Positions 15,173 through 21,717 of a DNA stretch of 22,487 nucleotides are shown piece by piece; position 1 is the first letter of the stretch; every line of letters begins with the position of its first letter. The notes beneath the pieces are model-generated. The model was given only the letters and a program-made list of their open reading frames with translations. It made no database searches and was not told the origin of the DNA. The DNA is from a virus. The stretch lies in IMG/VR virus record IMGVR_UViG_3300009012_000008, positions 1 to 22,487 of that record; one strand, given 5' to 3'. Made by a program: the position numbers and the translations under genes.

Positions 15173-16351
15173 CTACGGTGTAAACGTCGTCACGTTCTTG
15201 ATGTAGGCGTGCGCCTTCTGGTGCTGGACCTCCAGCCCCGCCTCAGTCAGGAACTCGTCCATCCGGGCGTCGATGTTCGGCGTCTGGATGTTGGGCTTGA
15301 ACGTCGTGTCGTCGATGTAGCGGAAGACCAGTTTGTCCAGGTCGACCGCCAGGCCGAACGACTTGAACGTCGGGTGGATGCTGAACAGCGGGTGCAGCTT
15401 GAGGTACAGCGTCCCATAGGGCGTCAGCCACTCGTAAATCTTCATGCCGTAGGATTCCTCGCCCGGCACGATGTTCATCACGGACACTTTCTTGGCGAGC
15501 TGGTTGAGCTGGTTGATGAGCGTGCTGCCGGCGAGGAGCAGCTTCTCACTCGAGCCGTAGCGGAACACGTTTTCTAGCGTGTTCTCCCAGTTCGCCGTGT
15601 TGAAGGTGGTGCTGCTGAAGTCCCAGACGTTCGTGAACGTCGCATCCGCGCCCAGGAAGCTGATGATGCCGCCGGTCTGCTTCAGCGGCTGGCCGTTGGT
15701 GCCGGTGCCCGTAAACTGCTCGCCGAAGATGAACGCTTTCTCCATCTCGATGGCGTGCAGCTCGAGCGCCTCGCGCTTGGCTTCCTGATAGGCGTTGCCG
15801 GTCCGCAGGCGCGTCTTTAGCGCCGTGCGGGTCAAGTACAGCGGCGTCCGGAAAATCTGGGTGTAGTTGAACGGGTTGGTCGGGCTGTAGTACACCACGC
15901 TCGGGACCGCGGCACCCTCGGCGTTGACGTTGCCGATGATGAGCAGCGGATCCGCCGTCCCGGAGCTCGCGACGGCCGCGGTCGTGCCGAAGCCGCGCTG
16001 GACGGTCAGCGTCGTGCCGCTGGGCGGGTCGACGGTCACCAACATCTTCTCGTTGGTGAGCTCGTCCATAATCACGTGCCCGCCGCGGAAGGGTGTGGAG
16101 TCCGCCACGGTCAGCGTCGTGGCGACGTTGGTGAACGACGCCGTACACAGCACGCGCTGGACCGGGACGTCCTTCTCGAACCAGTTGAAGATCGGGTCGT
16201 CGACCGGCTCGCTGCGCAGCTTACTGAGCAGCGCGGTCAATGGGGCCTTCCCGTTGGGGAAGAGCGCGAGGATCATCTCGCGCCAGGACTGTGGGCGTTC
16301 GGCGGCACTGTAGGATCCAGAACCGCGCAGCCCGAGGGCCGCTAGTGGCAT
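15173..16351 (-). CDS. Major capsid protein, SU10/DUF5309 type
   Basis: A 392-residue HK97-fold shell protein. It has the signature I associate with the SU10-like (DUF5309) capsid family: an N-terminal WREMILALFPNGKAPLTALL (residues 23-42), a FNWFEKD strand (55-61) and the long helix RTPLYLTRTALKTRLRTGNA (168-187) leading into ALELHAIEMEKAFIFGE. A later block is a LNQLAKK helix followed by YEWLTPYGTLYL, and the C-terminus ends in the strand KAHAYIKNVTTF. Residues 63-140 contain Thr/Val-rich repeats that look like an inserted beta domain. The ATG at 16351 has a strong ribosome binding site hidden in a hairpin, and a 14-bp stem follows the stop. Size, motifs and position after the scaffold agree. 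Confidence 0.92.
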   Translation of the reverse strand: MPLAALGLRGSGSYSAAERPQSWREMILALFPNGKAPLTALLSKLRSEPVDDPIFNWFEKDVPVQRVLCTASFTNVATTLTVADSTPFRGGHVIMDELTNEKMLVTVDPPSGTTLTVQRGFGTTAAVASSGTADPLLIIGNVNAEGAAVPSVVYYSPTNPFNYTQIFRTPLYLTRTALKTRLRTGNAYQEAKREALELHAIEMEKAFIFGEQFTGTGTNGQPLKQTGGIISFLGADATFTNVWDFSSTTFNTANWENTLENVFRYGSSEKLLLAGSTLINQLNQLAKKVSVMNIVPGEESYGMKIYEWLTPYGTLYLKLHPLFSIHPTFKSFGLAVDLDKLVFRYIDDTTFKPNIQTPNIDARMDEFLTEAGLEVQHQKAHAYIKNVTTFTP

Positions 16352-16356
16352 GGCGT

Positions 16357-16383
16357 CTCTCCCTCCTGCACAAGGTGGGAGAG
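16357..16383 (-). promoter_or_regulatory. Hairpin masking the capsid gene ribosome binding site
   Basis: On the coded strand CTCTCCC pairs with GGGAGAG (7 bp), then after an A-A mismatch CCT pairs with AGG (3 bp) around a 5-base loop. The 3' arm contains the AGGAGGGAG ribosome binding site of the capsid gene, five bases before its ATG at 16351. The gap to the scaffold stop is only 50 bases. Translation of the capsid gene may therefore depend on ribosomes finishing the scaffold gene or on another opening event. Confidence 0.6.
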
Positions 16384-16401
16384 GCCAGGATCAGTCGGGG
16401 G

Positions 16402-17196
16402 CTATCGCCCCTGTCCGGTGGCTTTGAGCAGATCGTCCATTTCCTTGCGGTTCGCTTCGACCTCTGCGGCCGGCAATCGGGCACGGGTGGGCTCACCGGT
16501 CACGGCACGCTGACCCGGCTTCGTCGGCGGGACGTCTTCCGCCCCACCGGCCAGCCGCTTCTCCAGCGCCGTGATGATGTGCTCCACCGCGCGATCGGGG
16601 TTGTTCTGGAACTCGGACTTGAGCACCCCTTTGACCCCCTGCGCGGGATTTGGCGGCACGTTGAACAGCTCCATCTTCGTCAGCTCGTCGACGATCTTGG
16701 CATGGCGCTTGCGCAACGTCCGCCAGGGCTTGTCCCACTTCTGCCCCAGCGCCACCCAGAACTCCTCGTCGAGCTGCCGCTGTTGTTCGTGCTGCGTCAG
16801 GGCATCTGTGGTGTACTGCGCGTAGACCGGCTGCATCTTGCGCACGACCTGGACAAATGTGTCGATCGTGGGGGCGACGCGCTCCGCTTCGGGGATGCCC
16901 TGGATAATGTACTCGCGCAGTGGATCCGGTTTGCCGAGTTCGCCTGGACGGCCGGTATCCGGCGTCGGCACGTAACTAGCACGCACCTCGGCCGCATCGA
17001 GCCGGCTGCGCAGCGACGCGAGCTCGCCACGCAAGTTGCCGGCCTCGGTCTCCCGCTCCGCCAGTTTCTGTCGCAGCTCTGCGACCGGATCGGCCGGCGG
17101 CGTAGGATTCCCCGGATCCGCAGGATCTGGATCCGGTGGATCCTCGCCACCTGCGATCGGCAGCAGTGGTGTCCGCAGTGGACGATCTACTAGCAT
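16402..17196 (-). CDS. Scaffold-like capsid assembly protein
   Basis: A 264-residue protein directly before the capsid gene, the classic position of the scaffold. I start it at the ATG at 17196 (MLVDRPLRTPLL) because AAAGGAG lies upstream; the frame is open to 17352, but an earlier start would overlap the previous gene and has no better site. It has an Asp/Pro-rich segment (residues 18-36), a clear coiled coil (36-73, heptads of Leu with Glu/Arg), a helical middle region (residues 85-220) and a charged C-terminus (AEVEANRKEMDDLLKATG). Composition and position fit a scaffold that lines the prohead interior and leaves before packaging. There is no protease signature. The call rests on context and composition. 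Confidence 0.72.
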   Translation of the reverse strand: MLVDRPLRTPLLPIAGGEDPPDPDPADPGNPTPPADPVAELRQKLAERETEAGNLRGELASLRSRLDAAEVRASYVPTPDTGRPGELGKPDPLREYIIQGIPEAERVAPTIDTFVQVVRKMQPVYAQYTTDALTQHEQQRQLDEEFWVALGQKWDKPWRTLRKRHAKIVDELTKMELFNVPPNPAQGVKGVLKSEFQNNPDRAVEHIITALEKRLAGGAEDVPPTKPGQRAVTGEPTRARLPAAEVEANRKEMDDLLKATGQGR

Positions 17197-17311
17197 CGGC
17201 CTGGCCTGCTCCTTTATGGTCTCTGCCCTCCGGCTTCCGCGATCCCGCAGGATCGTCTCGGTAGGGACGCCCGCCACCCCAGCTCTCCTGTACCCCCCGC
17301 AGGGGGACGTG
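17197..17311 (-). promoter_or_regulatory. 115-base leader of scaffold gene with two hairpins
   Basis: Non-coding gap before the scaffold gene. On the coded strand it holds a short, very stable hairpin CCCCC-TGC-GGGGG (17294-17306) and a second one, CGATCC-TGCG-GGATCG (17240-17255); both have TGCG- or TGC-type loops. There are no U-runs. The scaffold ribosome binding site AAAGGAG follows. The hairpins may protect or process the mRNA at the portal/scaffold boundary. I see no clear promoter. Confidence 0.35.
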
Positions 17312-17650
17312 CTAGCCGGGTTGACGTCGTAGCTCGCGTTCGACAACGTCAATAGTTTCCCTCTCGCGCCGCCGGACTGTCAACTCTAAATCGGCCGCTT
17401 CGTTCCGGGGGACGTCCAGACAATCCGCGATGGTGTCGACGATCGCCTGCTTCAGGGCCGCCTCGCCGAACCGGCCGCCGCGGACCGCGTCGCGTACTTC
17501 ACGCTCCAGCTCCACGCGCTTGGACTCCAAGACTCTGGAGTACAGCGCCCAGCCCGGATGCCCCAGCAGCTGACGCAGGGAGTGCGCGTCGACCACCTCC
17601 GGGCCCGGCTTCGGCTCCTGGCCCTGGTCCGGTCTGGCCTCCGTTGCCAC
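17312..17650 (-). CDS. Small helical head-module protein overlapping portal
   Basis: A 112-residue protein with a GTG start preceded by a near-perfect GGAGGT ribosome binding site. It begins 152 bases inside the portal gene, in the +1 frame. After a charged Pro/Gly-rich lead (residues 1-20) it has a helical core: LRQLLGHPGWALYSRVLESK followed by heptad-like Glu/Arg helices, then VRRRERETIDVVERELRR. A small protein with an L-x-HPGW-x-x-Y motif next to the portal recurs in podovirus-like genomes in my recollection; it has no assigned role. The amino-acid composition here looks more protein-like than the portal tail in the other frame, which supports it as real. Confidence 0.7.
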   Translation of the reverse strand: MATEARPDQGQEPKPGPEVVDAHSLRQLLGHPGWALYSRVLESKRVELEREVRDAVRGGRFGEAALKQAIVDTIADCLDVPRNEAADLELTVRRRERETIDVVERELRRQPG

Positions 17651-19538
17651 GTAGCACCTCCGCGGCTGGCTTGAGATTACCCTGCTGCAGCATCTGCATC
17701 ACGCGCTCGTCGGGCATCACTTGCGTTTTCACCAGGAAGGCATCAATGTTCCGAATCCCGGTACTGTACACAAGCTGCCTGAAGATTTCGACAAGGTCGA
17801 ACCGCTGTGCCAGTGCCGGGATCTTGGCGATGGTCTCCAGCACGCCCTTCCACATCTCCGCGTTGCGCCCGGGATCCGGGGGGATGTCGCCGGTGTGGAC
17901 CGGGAAATCGAACTGGCCCTGGATGTCTTCGGGCGTCACGCGCAGGATGTGCCGCTCGTAGGGATCCAGACCCCACTGCCGCGCCTTGGTGCCGGTGATC
18001 TTGACGAACGTGTCCTCGTCCAGGTGCTGCTGGATATTACTGACCAGGCGCCGGGCCCAGGGCAGCAGGCCCATCTGCGACATCAGACGCGCGCCGACCT
18101 TGTGCCGCGCGGCCGCCATCTGCACCAGCCCGCTGAACACGGTCGCCTGCTGCTTGGTCCGCGGCTGCATGCCGAGCATCGGATCCAGCGCGCCGGTCGC
18201 CCGGATGACCCAGTCCATCATCTGCTGCACGTCGGCAACGTGCTGGCGCGTGAAGTCCTGCACCTGCAGCTGCGTGATCGCGGTGCGGACGTCGGTGCCC
18301 CACGCGTTCCGCTTCAGGCGGATCCACTTGGCCGGCCCACTGAACTCGAGGTCCTCCGTATTGATCCGTGAGGGGTCAAGCACGAAGCTGTCGTTGATCG
18401 CCTTCTTCACGTTGGCCAGGTGTGCGCCCATCAGCCAGTCCATCAGATCGGTCAGCGGCTGCACAATCTCGGTCGCGCCCTGGTTGAGCGGAGAGTAGCC
18501 ATCGAAGTGCGGCTCGATGACTGAGGTGGGGAACGTGCCGTAGTCGTACTCCCACCGCTGCAGGCGCAGGATGGTATCGTAATTGCCCATCGTGAGGACC
18601 CAGATTTCCGGGTCGTCACCAAGCCCGAGGTCCCAGTCGCTGGGTACCAGCTGGATCCACAGCGTCACGCCGTAGACGAAGCCCTTGTCGTCCTCGTCGA
18701 GCTGCTGATCGAAGACCAGCGGCAGGCCCAGCGCCTCCCAGCGCGCCGACTGTGCCATTGTCTCCATCGCCTTCTCGCGCGACCACGCCTCGAGCTCGTC
18801 GACGTTCTGGTACTTGTCGGCGTTCTGCATGTGCTTGAGATGCGTCCAGCTGTCGAACCAGCTGAACCCGACAAAGTCGCCGTCCTGATGCCGGCCGGCG
18901 GGCACGCGCGGATCCCACAGGAAGGTGTAGGGGTCAATGTTCTTGGTGCGGTTGCCGTTGTACGTGCGTTCCCACTTCCGCGTCTTGGTGCGCCGGCTGC
19001 CGAGCTCCACGCCGAACAGCGACACGGACTCGCGCTCATGCGTGGTCCGCAGCGTCCACTCCTCGTACCACTCGTCCTGGATGGCACCGATGCCGTACTT
19101 CAGGGCGTCGTTGAGCATGGCGTACAGCACCAGCTCCGCGTTCTGGCGCTGGACGTCGTAGTCGAGCACTTCTTCCATCAGCTGCGCGGATTTGACGCTG
19201 TCGATCGTGCGGCCTTCCAGCGGGAAGAGCTTGTCTTTGGCGGTGAACACGGTGAAGTAGTAGGTGAGCAAGCTGTAGTGGATCGCGTAGGAGAGCGGCA
19301 GGACGAGCTTGACGTCGTGCGGCCGGCGCGCGCGGCCGGTGATCCGATCGGATTCCGTGACGTCGACAAACGCGCGCATGCGGCGGTCGGTCTCCTGCCA
19401 CTGGTCCCAGCGGCTGGCCAGCACGGTCTCGGACATCTGCACCAGGCGGCGCGCGTATTCGACTAGGCGCTTGTGGCGCCGATCCGGGTCACCCTGCGCG
19501 TCAAACTTCGGGATGGTGACCCAGTTCGCGCCTGGCAT
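17499..19538 (-). CDS. Portal protein
   Basis: A 679-residue protein immediately before the scaffold and capsid genes, in the usual portal position and size range. It forms the dodecameric ring at one capsid vertex through which DNA enters and leaves. Visible features are a charged helical N-terminus, a block around residues 77-98 (KLVLPLSYAIHYSLLTYYF), acidic YDVQRQNAELVLYAMLND and WYEEW segments, and a WDPRVPAG loop typical of podovirus and SU10-like portals. The ATG at 19538 is one base after the HAD stop. The last 50 residues are almost only Gly, Ala, Pro, Gln and Arg and overlap a second gene in another frame by 152 bases. The tail may be genuine overprinted sequence or may reflect a shifted frame. 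Confidence 0.88.
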   Translation of the reverse strand: MPGANWVTIPKFDAQGDPDRRHKRLVEYARRLVQMSETVLASRWDQWQETDRRMRAFVDVTESDRITGRARRPHDVKLVLPLSYAIHYSLLTYYFTVFTAKDKLFPLEGRTIDSVKSAQLMEEVLDYDVQRQNAELVLYAMLNDALKYGIGAIQDEWYEEWTLRTTHERESVSLFGVELGSRRTKTRKWERTYNGNRTKNIDPYTFLWDPRVPAGRHQDGDFVGFSWFDSWTHLKHMQNADKYQNVDELEAWSREKAMETMAQSARWEALGLPLVFDQQLDEDDKGFVYGVTLWIQLVPSDWDLGLGDDPEIWVLTMGNYDTILRLQRWEYDYGTFPTSVIEPHFDGYSPLNQGATEIVQPLTDLMDWLMGAHLANVKKAINDSFVLDPSRINTEDLEFSGPAKWIRLKRNAWGTDVRTAITQLQVQDFTRQHVADVQQMMDWVIRATGALDPMLGMQPRTKQQATVFSGLVQMAAARHKVGARLMSQMGLLPWARRLVSNIQQHLDEDTFVKITGTKARQWGLDPYERHILRVTPEDIQGQFDFPVHTGDIPPDPGRNAEMWKGVLETIAKIPALAQRFDLVEIFRQLVYSTGIRNIDAFLVKTQVMPDERVMQMLQQGNLKPAAEVLRGNGGQTGPGPGAEAGPGGGRRALPASAAGASGLGAVLQSLGVQARGAGA

Positions 19539-19539
19539 C

Positions 19540-19869
19540 TCAGGGCACGATTCCCTTCGCGAATTCCGCCGCTTCGATGTAGCAAAACCCTGCGGCCGCG
19601 GCGACCTGGTAGTCCTTGTTGTCGGACACGTACAGGCGCACCAACGCGCCGGGATGTTCGTCGACGAAGTGCCGCAGATCCGCGACCCGATTGCCGGTCG
19701 CGCGATCCAACCACGGGAACTTGTCCTTCGGCCACGCGGCGCTCGGGCTCACGACCGCGACCGCGACCGCGGGCAACGTCTCATCCCCCAGAACAAGCAG
19801 CAGGTCAAATGGCACGGGTCCGGCCGACGTCGAGAGTGTCCCATCCACGTCGAACGCGAGCAGGATCAT
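19540..19869 (-). CDS. Minimal HAD-fold phosphatase-like protein
   Basis: A 109-residue protein of the haloacid dehalogenase fold. Numbered from the ATG at 19869, motif I is FDVDGTL with nucleophile D7 and acid/base D9; motif II is probably the serine in VVSPS (S41); motif IV is YVSDNKD with D83 and D86 as Mg2+ ligands. No clear motif III lysine can be picked, and there is no cap domain, so the core is near the lower size limit. Such capless members usually act on large substrates such as nucleic-acid ends or protein phosphates. The start is ambiguous: a GTG at 19872 gives a GTGA overlap and the adjacent ATG gives TGATG. The stop lies one base before the portal start. The fold call is strong; the substrate is unknown. 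Confidence 0.8.
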   Translation of the reverse strand: MILLAFDVDGTLSTSAGPVPFDLLLVLGDETLPAVAVAVVSPSAAWPKDKFPWLDRATGNRVADLRHFVDEHPGALVRLYVSDNKDYQVAAAAGFCYIEAAEFAKGIVP

Positions 19870-20084
19870 CACACGACCCCGCGCAGCGGCACGGTGGCCG
19901 GCATGCCATCGGTTTCGATCGGCGGGATGCCGTCGTCCGGTTCGCCCGTATCCTGGTACCGCCGGCGATCGCGTCGCACCACTCGCGCGGCGCGCGCCGT
20001 CGCCCGCACGGGATGCGTCCCCATCCGCGTATCCGCAGCCGCCTTGCGATGCACTGCCTGCTGGATCCGCCGCCGTGCCTTCAT
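19869..20084 (-). CDS. Small basic hypothetical protein
   Basis: A 71-residue protein. The ATG at 20084 has a strong GGGAGG ribosome binding site and starts 13 bases after the upstream stop. Residues 1-45 are extremely rich in Arg, Lys and Ala (MKARRRIQQAVHRKAA, RAARVVRRDRRR), and the last third is acidic and proline-containing. This could bind nucleic acid or an acidic partner, but there is no recognisable domain. Its stop overlaps the next start (TGATG). Confidence 0.55.
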   Translation of the reverse strand: MKARRRIQQAVHRKAAADTRMGTHPVRATARAARVVRRDRRRYQDTGEPDDGIPPIETDGMPATVPLRGVV

Positions 20085-20097
20085 GGTCACGACCTCC

Positions 20098-20271
20098 CTA
20101 CGCGAACTTGATGTAGCTCGCACCCAGCCAGAACAGGTACCCGCCAACCAGCGCCGTCCCGACCGTCCCGATTGCCGGCAGCAGCGGCGTGTGGGTCATG
20201 GTCGTACCGATCGCACCACCGAGGACGATCCCCAGAAACGCGAGCGCATAGCGTTCCCACGGAATCTTCAT
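20098..20271 (-). CDS. Small two-segment membrane protein
   Basis: A 57-residue protein. The open frame extends further upstream, but the ATG at 20271 follows a clear GAGGAG ribosome binding site just after the preceding stop codon, so I chose it. The sequence starts MKIPWERY, then two hydrophobic segments (about residues 9-26 and 33-52) joined by a short Thr/His/Pro turn. The layout fits a small holin-like or other phage membrane protein; there is no family-level match I can name. It is followed immediately by the basic protein gene, whose ribosome binding site overlaps this gene's stop codon. Confidence 0.65.
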   Translation of the reverse strand: MKIPWERYALAFLGIVLGGAIGTTMTHTPLLPAIGTVGTALVGGYLFWLGASYIKFA

Positions 20272-20284
20272 GGTCGCCGTCTCC

Positions 20285-20869
20285 TCATTCAAAGTTGAGC
20301 ACCGGATGCAGCTCCACGCCATTCGGTGCCACCCCGTGCTGCCCGTGCAGCACGTCAAAGAACAGCACGCCGGTCAGCCGCGCCATCCGATAGCCCAGCG
20401 AGACGAAATGCGTCGAGGGCGGCATGCCGTATCTGCTCACAAAGACCCGCCGCGCGTGGGCGATCATCGGCCGGTAGACGCTGTTGCCCACACACCGCGG
20501 ATCCGGGAACTCGGCAATCATGGTCCAGTCGCGACTCGCGCCGGTCATGACGACGTGGAGGTCGCGATCATCCTCGAGCTTAGCTTCCACCAGATCCGCG
20601 GCCACGACGTATTCCTGCCGTTCGTCTGGGTACCGCGGCGTGTGCAGCTGGATCGGCCCCGGCACCGGCCGCTTGACCAGGTCTTCCACCGTCGCGGCGA
20701 TCGGCGGTGTCTGCAGCCGGGAGGTCGCCGACAGGTCCGTCAGCGTCTTGACGTCCCAGCGTTCCGTGCCACAGTGCTGCGTGGCGGCCGTCACAAAACC
20801 GAGGGTGACCACGGTCCCCAGCAGGACGCCGGCGGCCGCCAGCAGCAACTTCACCTCGCGTGTCGTCAC
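20285..20869 (-). CDS. Membrane-anchored or exported protein of bacterial type
   Basis: A 194-residue protein starting with GTG in a GTGA overlap with the gene before. The N-terminus is a signal peptide or anchor: MTTREVK followed by an uninterrupted hydrophobic run (residues 8-30). The mature part has strong blocks: CGTERWDVKTLTD (33-45), EAKLEDDRDLHVV (95-107), MIAEFPDPRC (117-126) and a C-terminal FFDVLHGQHGVAP (170-182) then NGVELHPVL. These resemble exported bacterial proteins of unknown function that keep the same opening and the ELHPVL ending; I know this pattern from bacterial genomes, not from phage structural modules. C33 and C126 could form a disulfide. It lies between small membrane-protein genes, so a role at the host envelope or in lysis is possible. 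No catalytic residues are proven. Confidence 0.75.
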   Translation of the reverse strand: MTTREVKLLLAAAGVLLGTVVTLGFVTAATQHCGTERWDVKTLTDLSATSRLQTPPIAATVEDLVKRPVPGPIQLHTPRYPDERQEYVVAADLVEAKLEDDRDLHVVMTGASRDWTMIAEFPDPRCVGNSVYRPMIAHARRVFVSRYGMPPSTHFVSLGYRMARLTGVLFFDVLHGQHGVAPNGVELHPVLNFE

Positions 20870-21165
20870 GCTGCTGCCGTCTCAGGCACGCGCTCGGGCC
20901 AACTCCACTGCCCCGGCTGCGTGCCTTCCTTCGCGCTGGTGATCCACAGCGTGTCGTTGCCGTCGAGGAACGCCTGGCCGTTGACGCCGTCGTAATTCGG
21001 CCCATGCTCGTTGGGCCACACCACGACGACGACCAACGGCACCACCTGGCCGACATCATGGGGATTGCCCCCATGATCGGGGCTCTTGCCTCGCATTTGC
21101 GTGATACGCAAGGTGTCGTCTGCCGACAACCGATACTGCACGATCCGCCCCACCGTCACCTGCAT
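20866..21165 (-). CDS. Conserved small phage protein (WPERV-ending type)
   Basis: A 99-residue protein starting at an ATG with a GAGGAGGG ribosome binding site. The pattern is one I recognise from many phage genomes: an opening GRIVQYRL, then a variable loop (residues 20-40), a hydrophobic strand VVPLVVVVVWPNE, the block VNGQAFLDGNDTLWITS, and a closing WSWPERV. Members are usually about 100 residues, sit among late or lysis-proximal genes and have no assigned function; the strands suggest a compact beta fold. Its stop overlaps the start of the next gene as GTGA. Family recognition is from memory and the function is unknown. Confidence 0.8.
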   Translation of the reverse strand: MQVTVGRIVQYRLSADDTLRITQMRGKSPDHGGNPHDVGQVVPLVVVVVWPNEHGPNYDGVNGQAFLDGNDTLWITSAKEGTQPGQWSWPERVPETAAA

Positions 21166-21264
21166 CTGTGGTCCCTCCTCAGAGTGCTGGCCGCCCCACG
21201 CTCGCTGTTGGTCGGACTATCCGGGGGGATAGTGCGCAGGCGCTCGCTTTTGCGGCCAGCTTTG
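21166..21264 (-). promoter_or_regulatory. Structured 99-base intergenic region with phased repeats
   Basis: Non-coding gap between two late genes. On the coded strand it contains a 9-base inverted repeat (GCTGGCCGC at 21252-21260 with GCGGCCAGC at 21186-21194). This encloses a perfect 7-base hairpin, ACTATCC/GGATAGT with a CCCC loop (21216-21233). Two copies of a 12-base direct repeat, CAAAAGCGAGCG (21241-21252) and CAACAGCGAGCG (21199-21210), start 42 bases apart. The structure ends five bases before the ribosome binding site of the 99-residue gene. There is no U-run, so it is not a classical intrinsic terminator. It could be an operator, an RNA control element or a packaging site; the sequence does not decide. 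Confidence 0.5.
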
Positions 21265-21489
21265 CTAGTTGTCCTTCGTCACGACCGCGAGCAAATGCTC
21301 AATGTCCAACACCACGTACAGGAAGATCGCCGCGAGTAGCCCCTGTCGCGGCTCGAGCATCCCGATCGCGCTGGGGAACAGGATCTCCAACCACTTCCCC
21401 AGCGCGTACGTCTCGACCGCGGTGAACACTTGCACAATCAGGAACTGTCGGCCAGACAGCTTGGTGAAGTCGATCCCAAGGATCCTCAT
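21265..21489 (-). CDS. Small membrane protein, possible holin-like
   Basis: A 74-residue protein preceded by a strong ribosome binding site (GGAGGTGAGG directly before the ATG). It has two hydrophobic stretches, roughly residues 15-44 (interrupted by Glu and Lys) and 49-69, separated by a short charged loop (EPRQG), and ends in a charged tail (TKDN). Two membrane segments in about 70 residues fit a small phage membrane protein such as a holin or a holin partner. There is no sequence hallmark of a holin family, and no endolysin gene is visible nearby. It is followed by the longest structured gap in this cluster (21166-21264). Confidence 0.6.
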   Translation of the reverse strand: MRILGIDFTKLSGRQFLIVQVFTAVETYALGKWLEILFPSAIGMLEPRQGLLAAIFLYVVLDIEHLLAVVTKDN

Positions 21490-21504
21490 GCCTCACCTCC
21501 GCGT

Positions 21505-21717
21505 CTAGTAGACCGAGTACGGCAGTTCGAGGCCGCGCAGGTCAATCCCCTTCCGCCGCGCCGCCCAGTACGACTCCTTCAGTTCCAGCCGCAGCTTCTT
21601 GTGCCGGTCCATCAGCACCGCCGCGCGTTCGGCATTGAACGGCGTGCCGACCAGCATCACCAGCTCGAGGTACAGGTCATGGAAGTCGTGGAGGACGTCG
21701 CTCAGGTCGCGCGCCAT
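21505..21717 (-). CDS. Small hypothetical protein after terminase
   Basis: A 70-residue, highly charged protein whose ATG shares one base with the terminase stop (TGATG), so it is probably translated by re-initiation. It reads as two or three amphipathic helices (residues 5-25, 28-50) rich in Leu, Glu, Arg and Lys, with no cysteine, no membrane segment and no motif I recognise. Tight coupling to the terminase suggests a role in packaging or simply a conserved small late-operon gene. Function unknown. Confidence 0.7.
   Translation of the reverse strand: MARDLSDVLHDFHDLYLELVMLVGTPFNAERAAVLMDRHKKLRLELKESYWAARRKGIDLRGLELPYSVY

Noticed and set aside
17101-17150. Cluster of GGATCC-like repeats as a binding array
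   Set aside because: It lies inside the scaffold gene and is explained by the Asp/Pro-rich coding stretch (DPPDPDPADPGNP).
17197-17352. Longer scaffold start at 17352
   Set aside because: It would overlap the previous gene and add a low-complexity lead without a ribosome binding site, whereas AAAGGAG precedes 17196.
20098-20271. Firm holin assignment for the 57-residue membrane protein
   Set aside because: Two membrane segments alone are not enough, another candidate (21265-21489) exists, and no endolysin is visible in the window.
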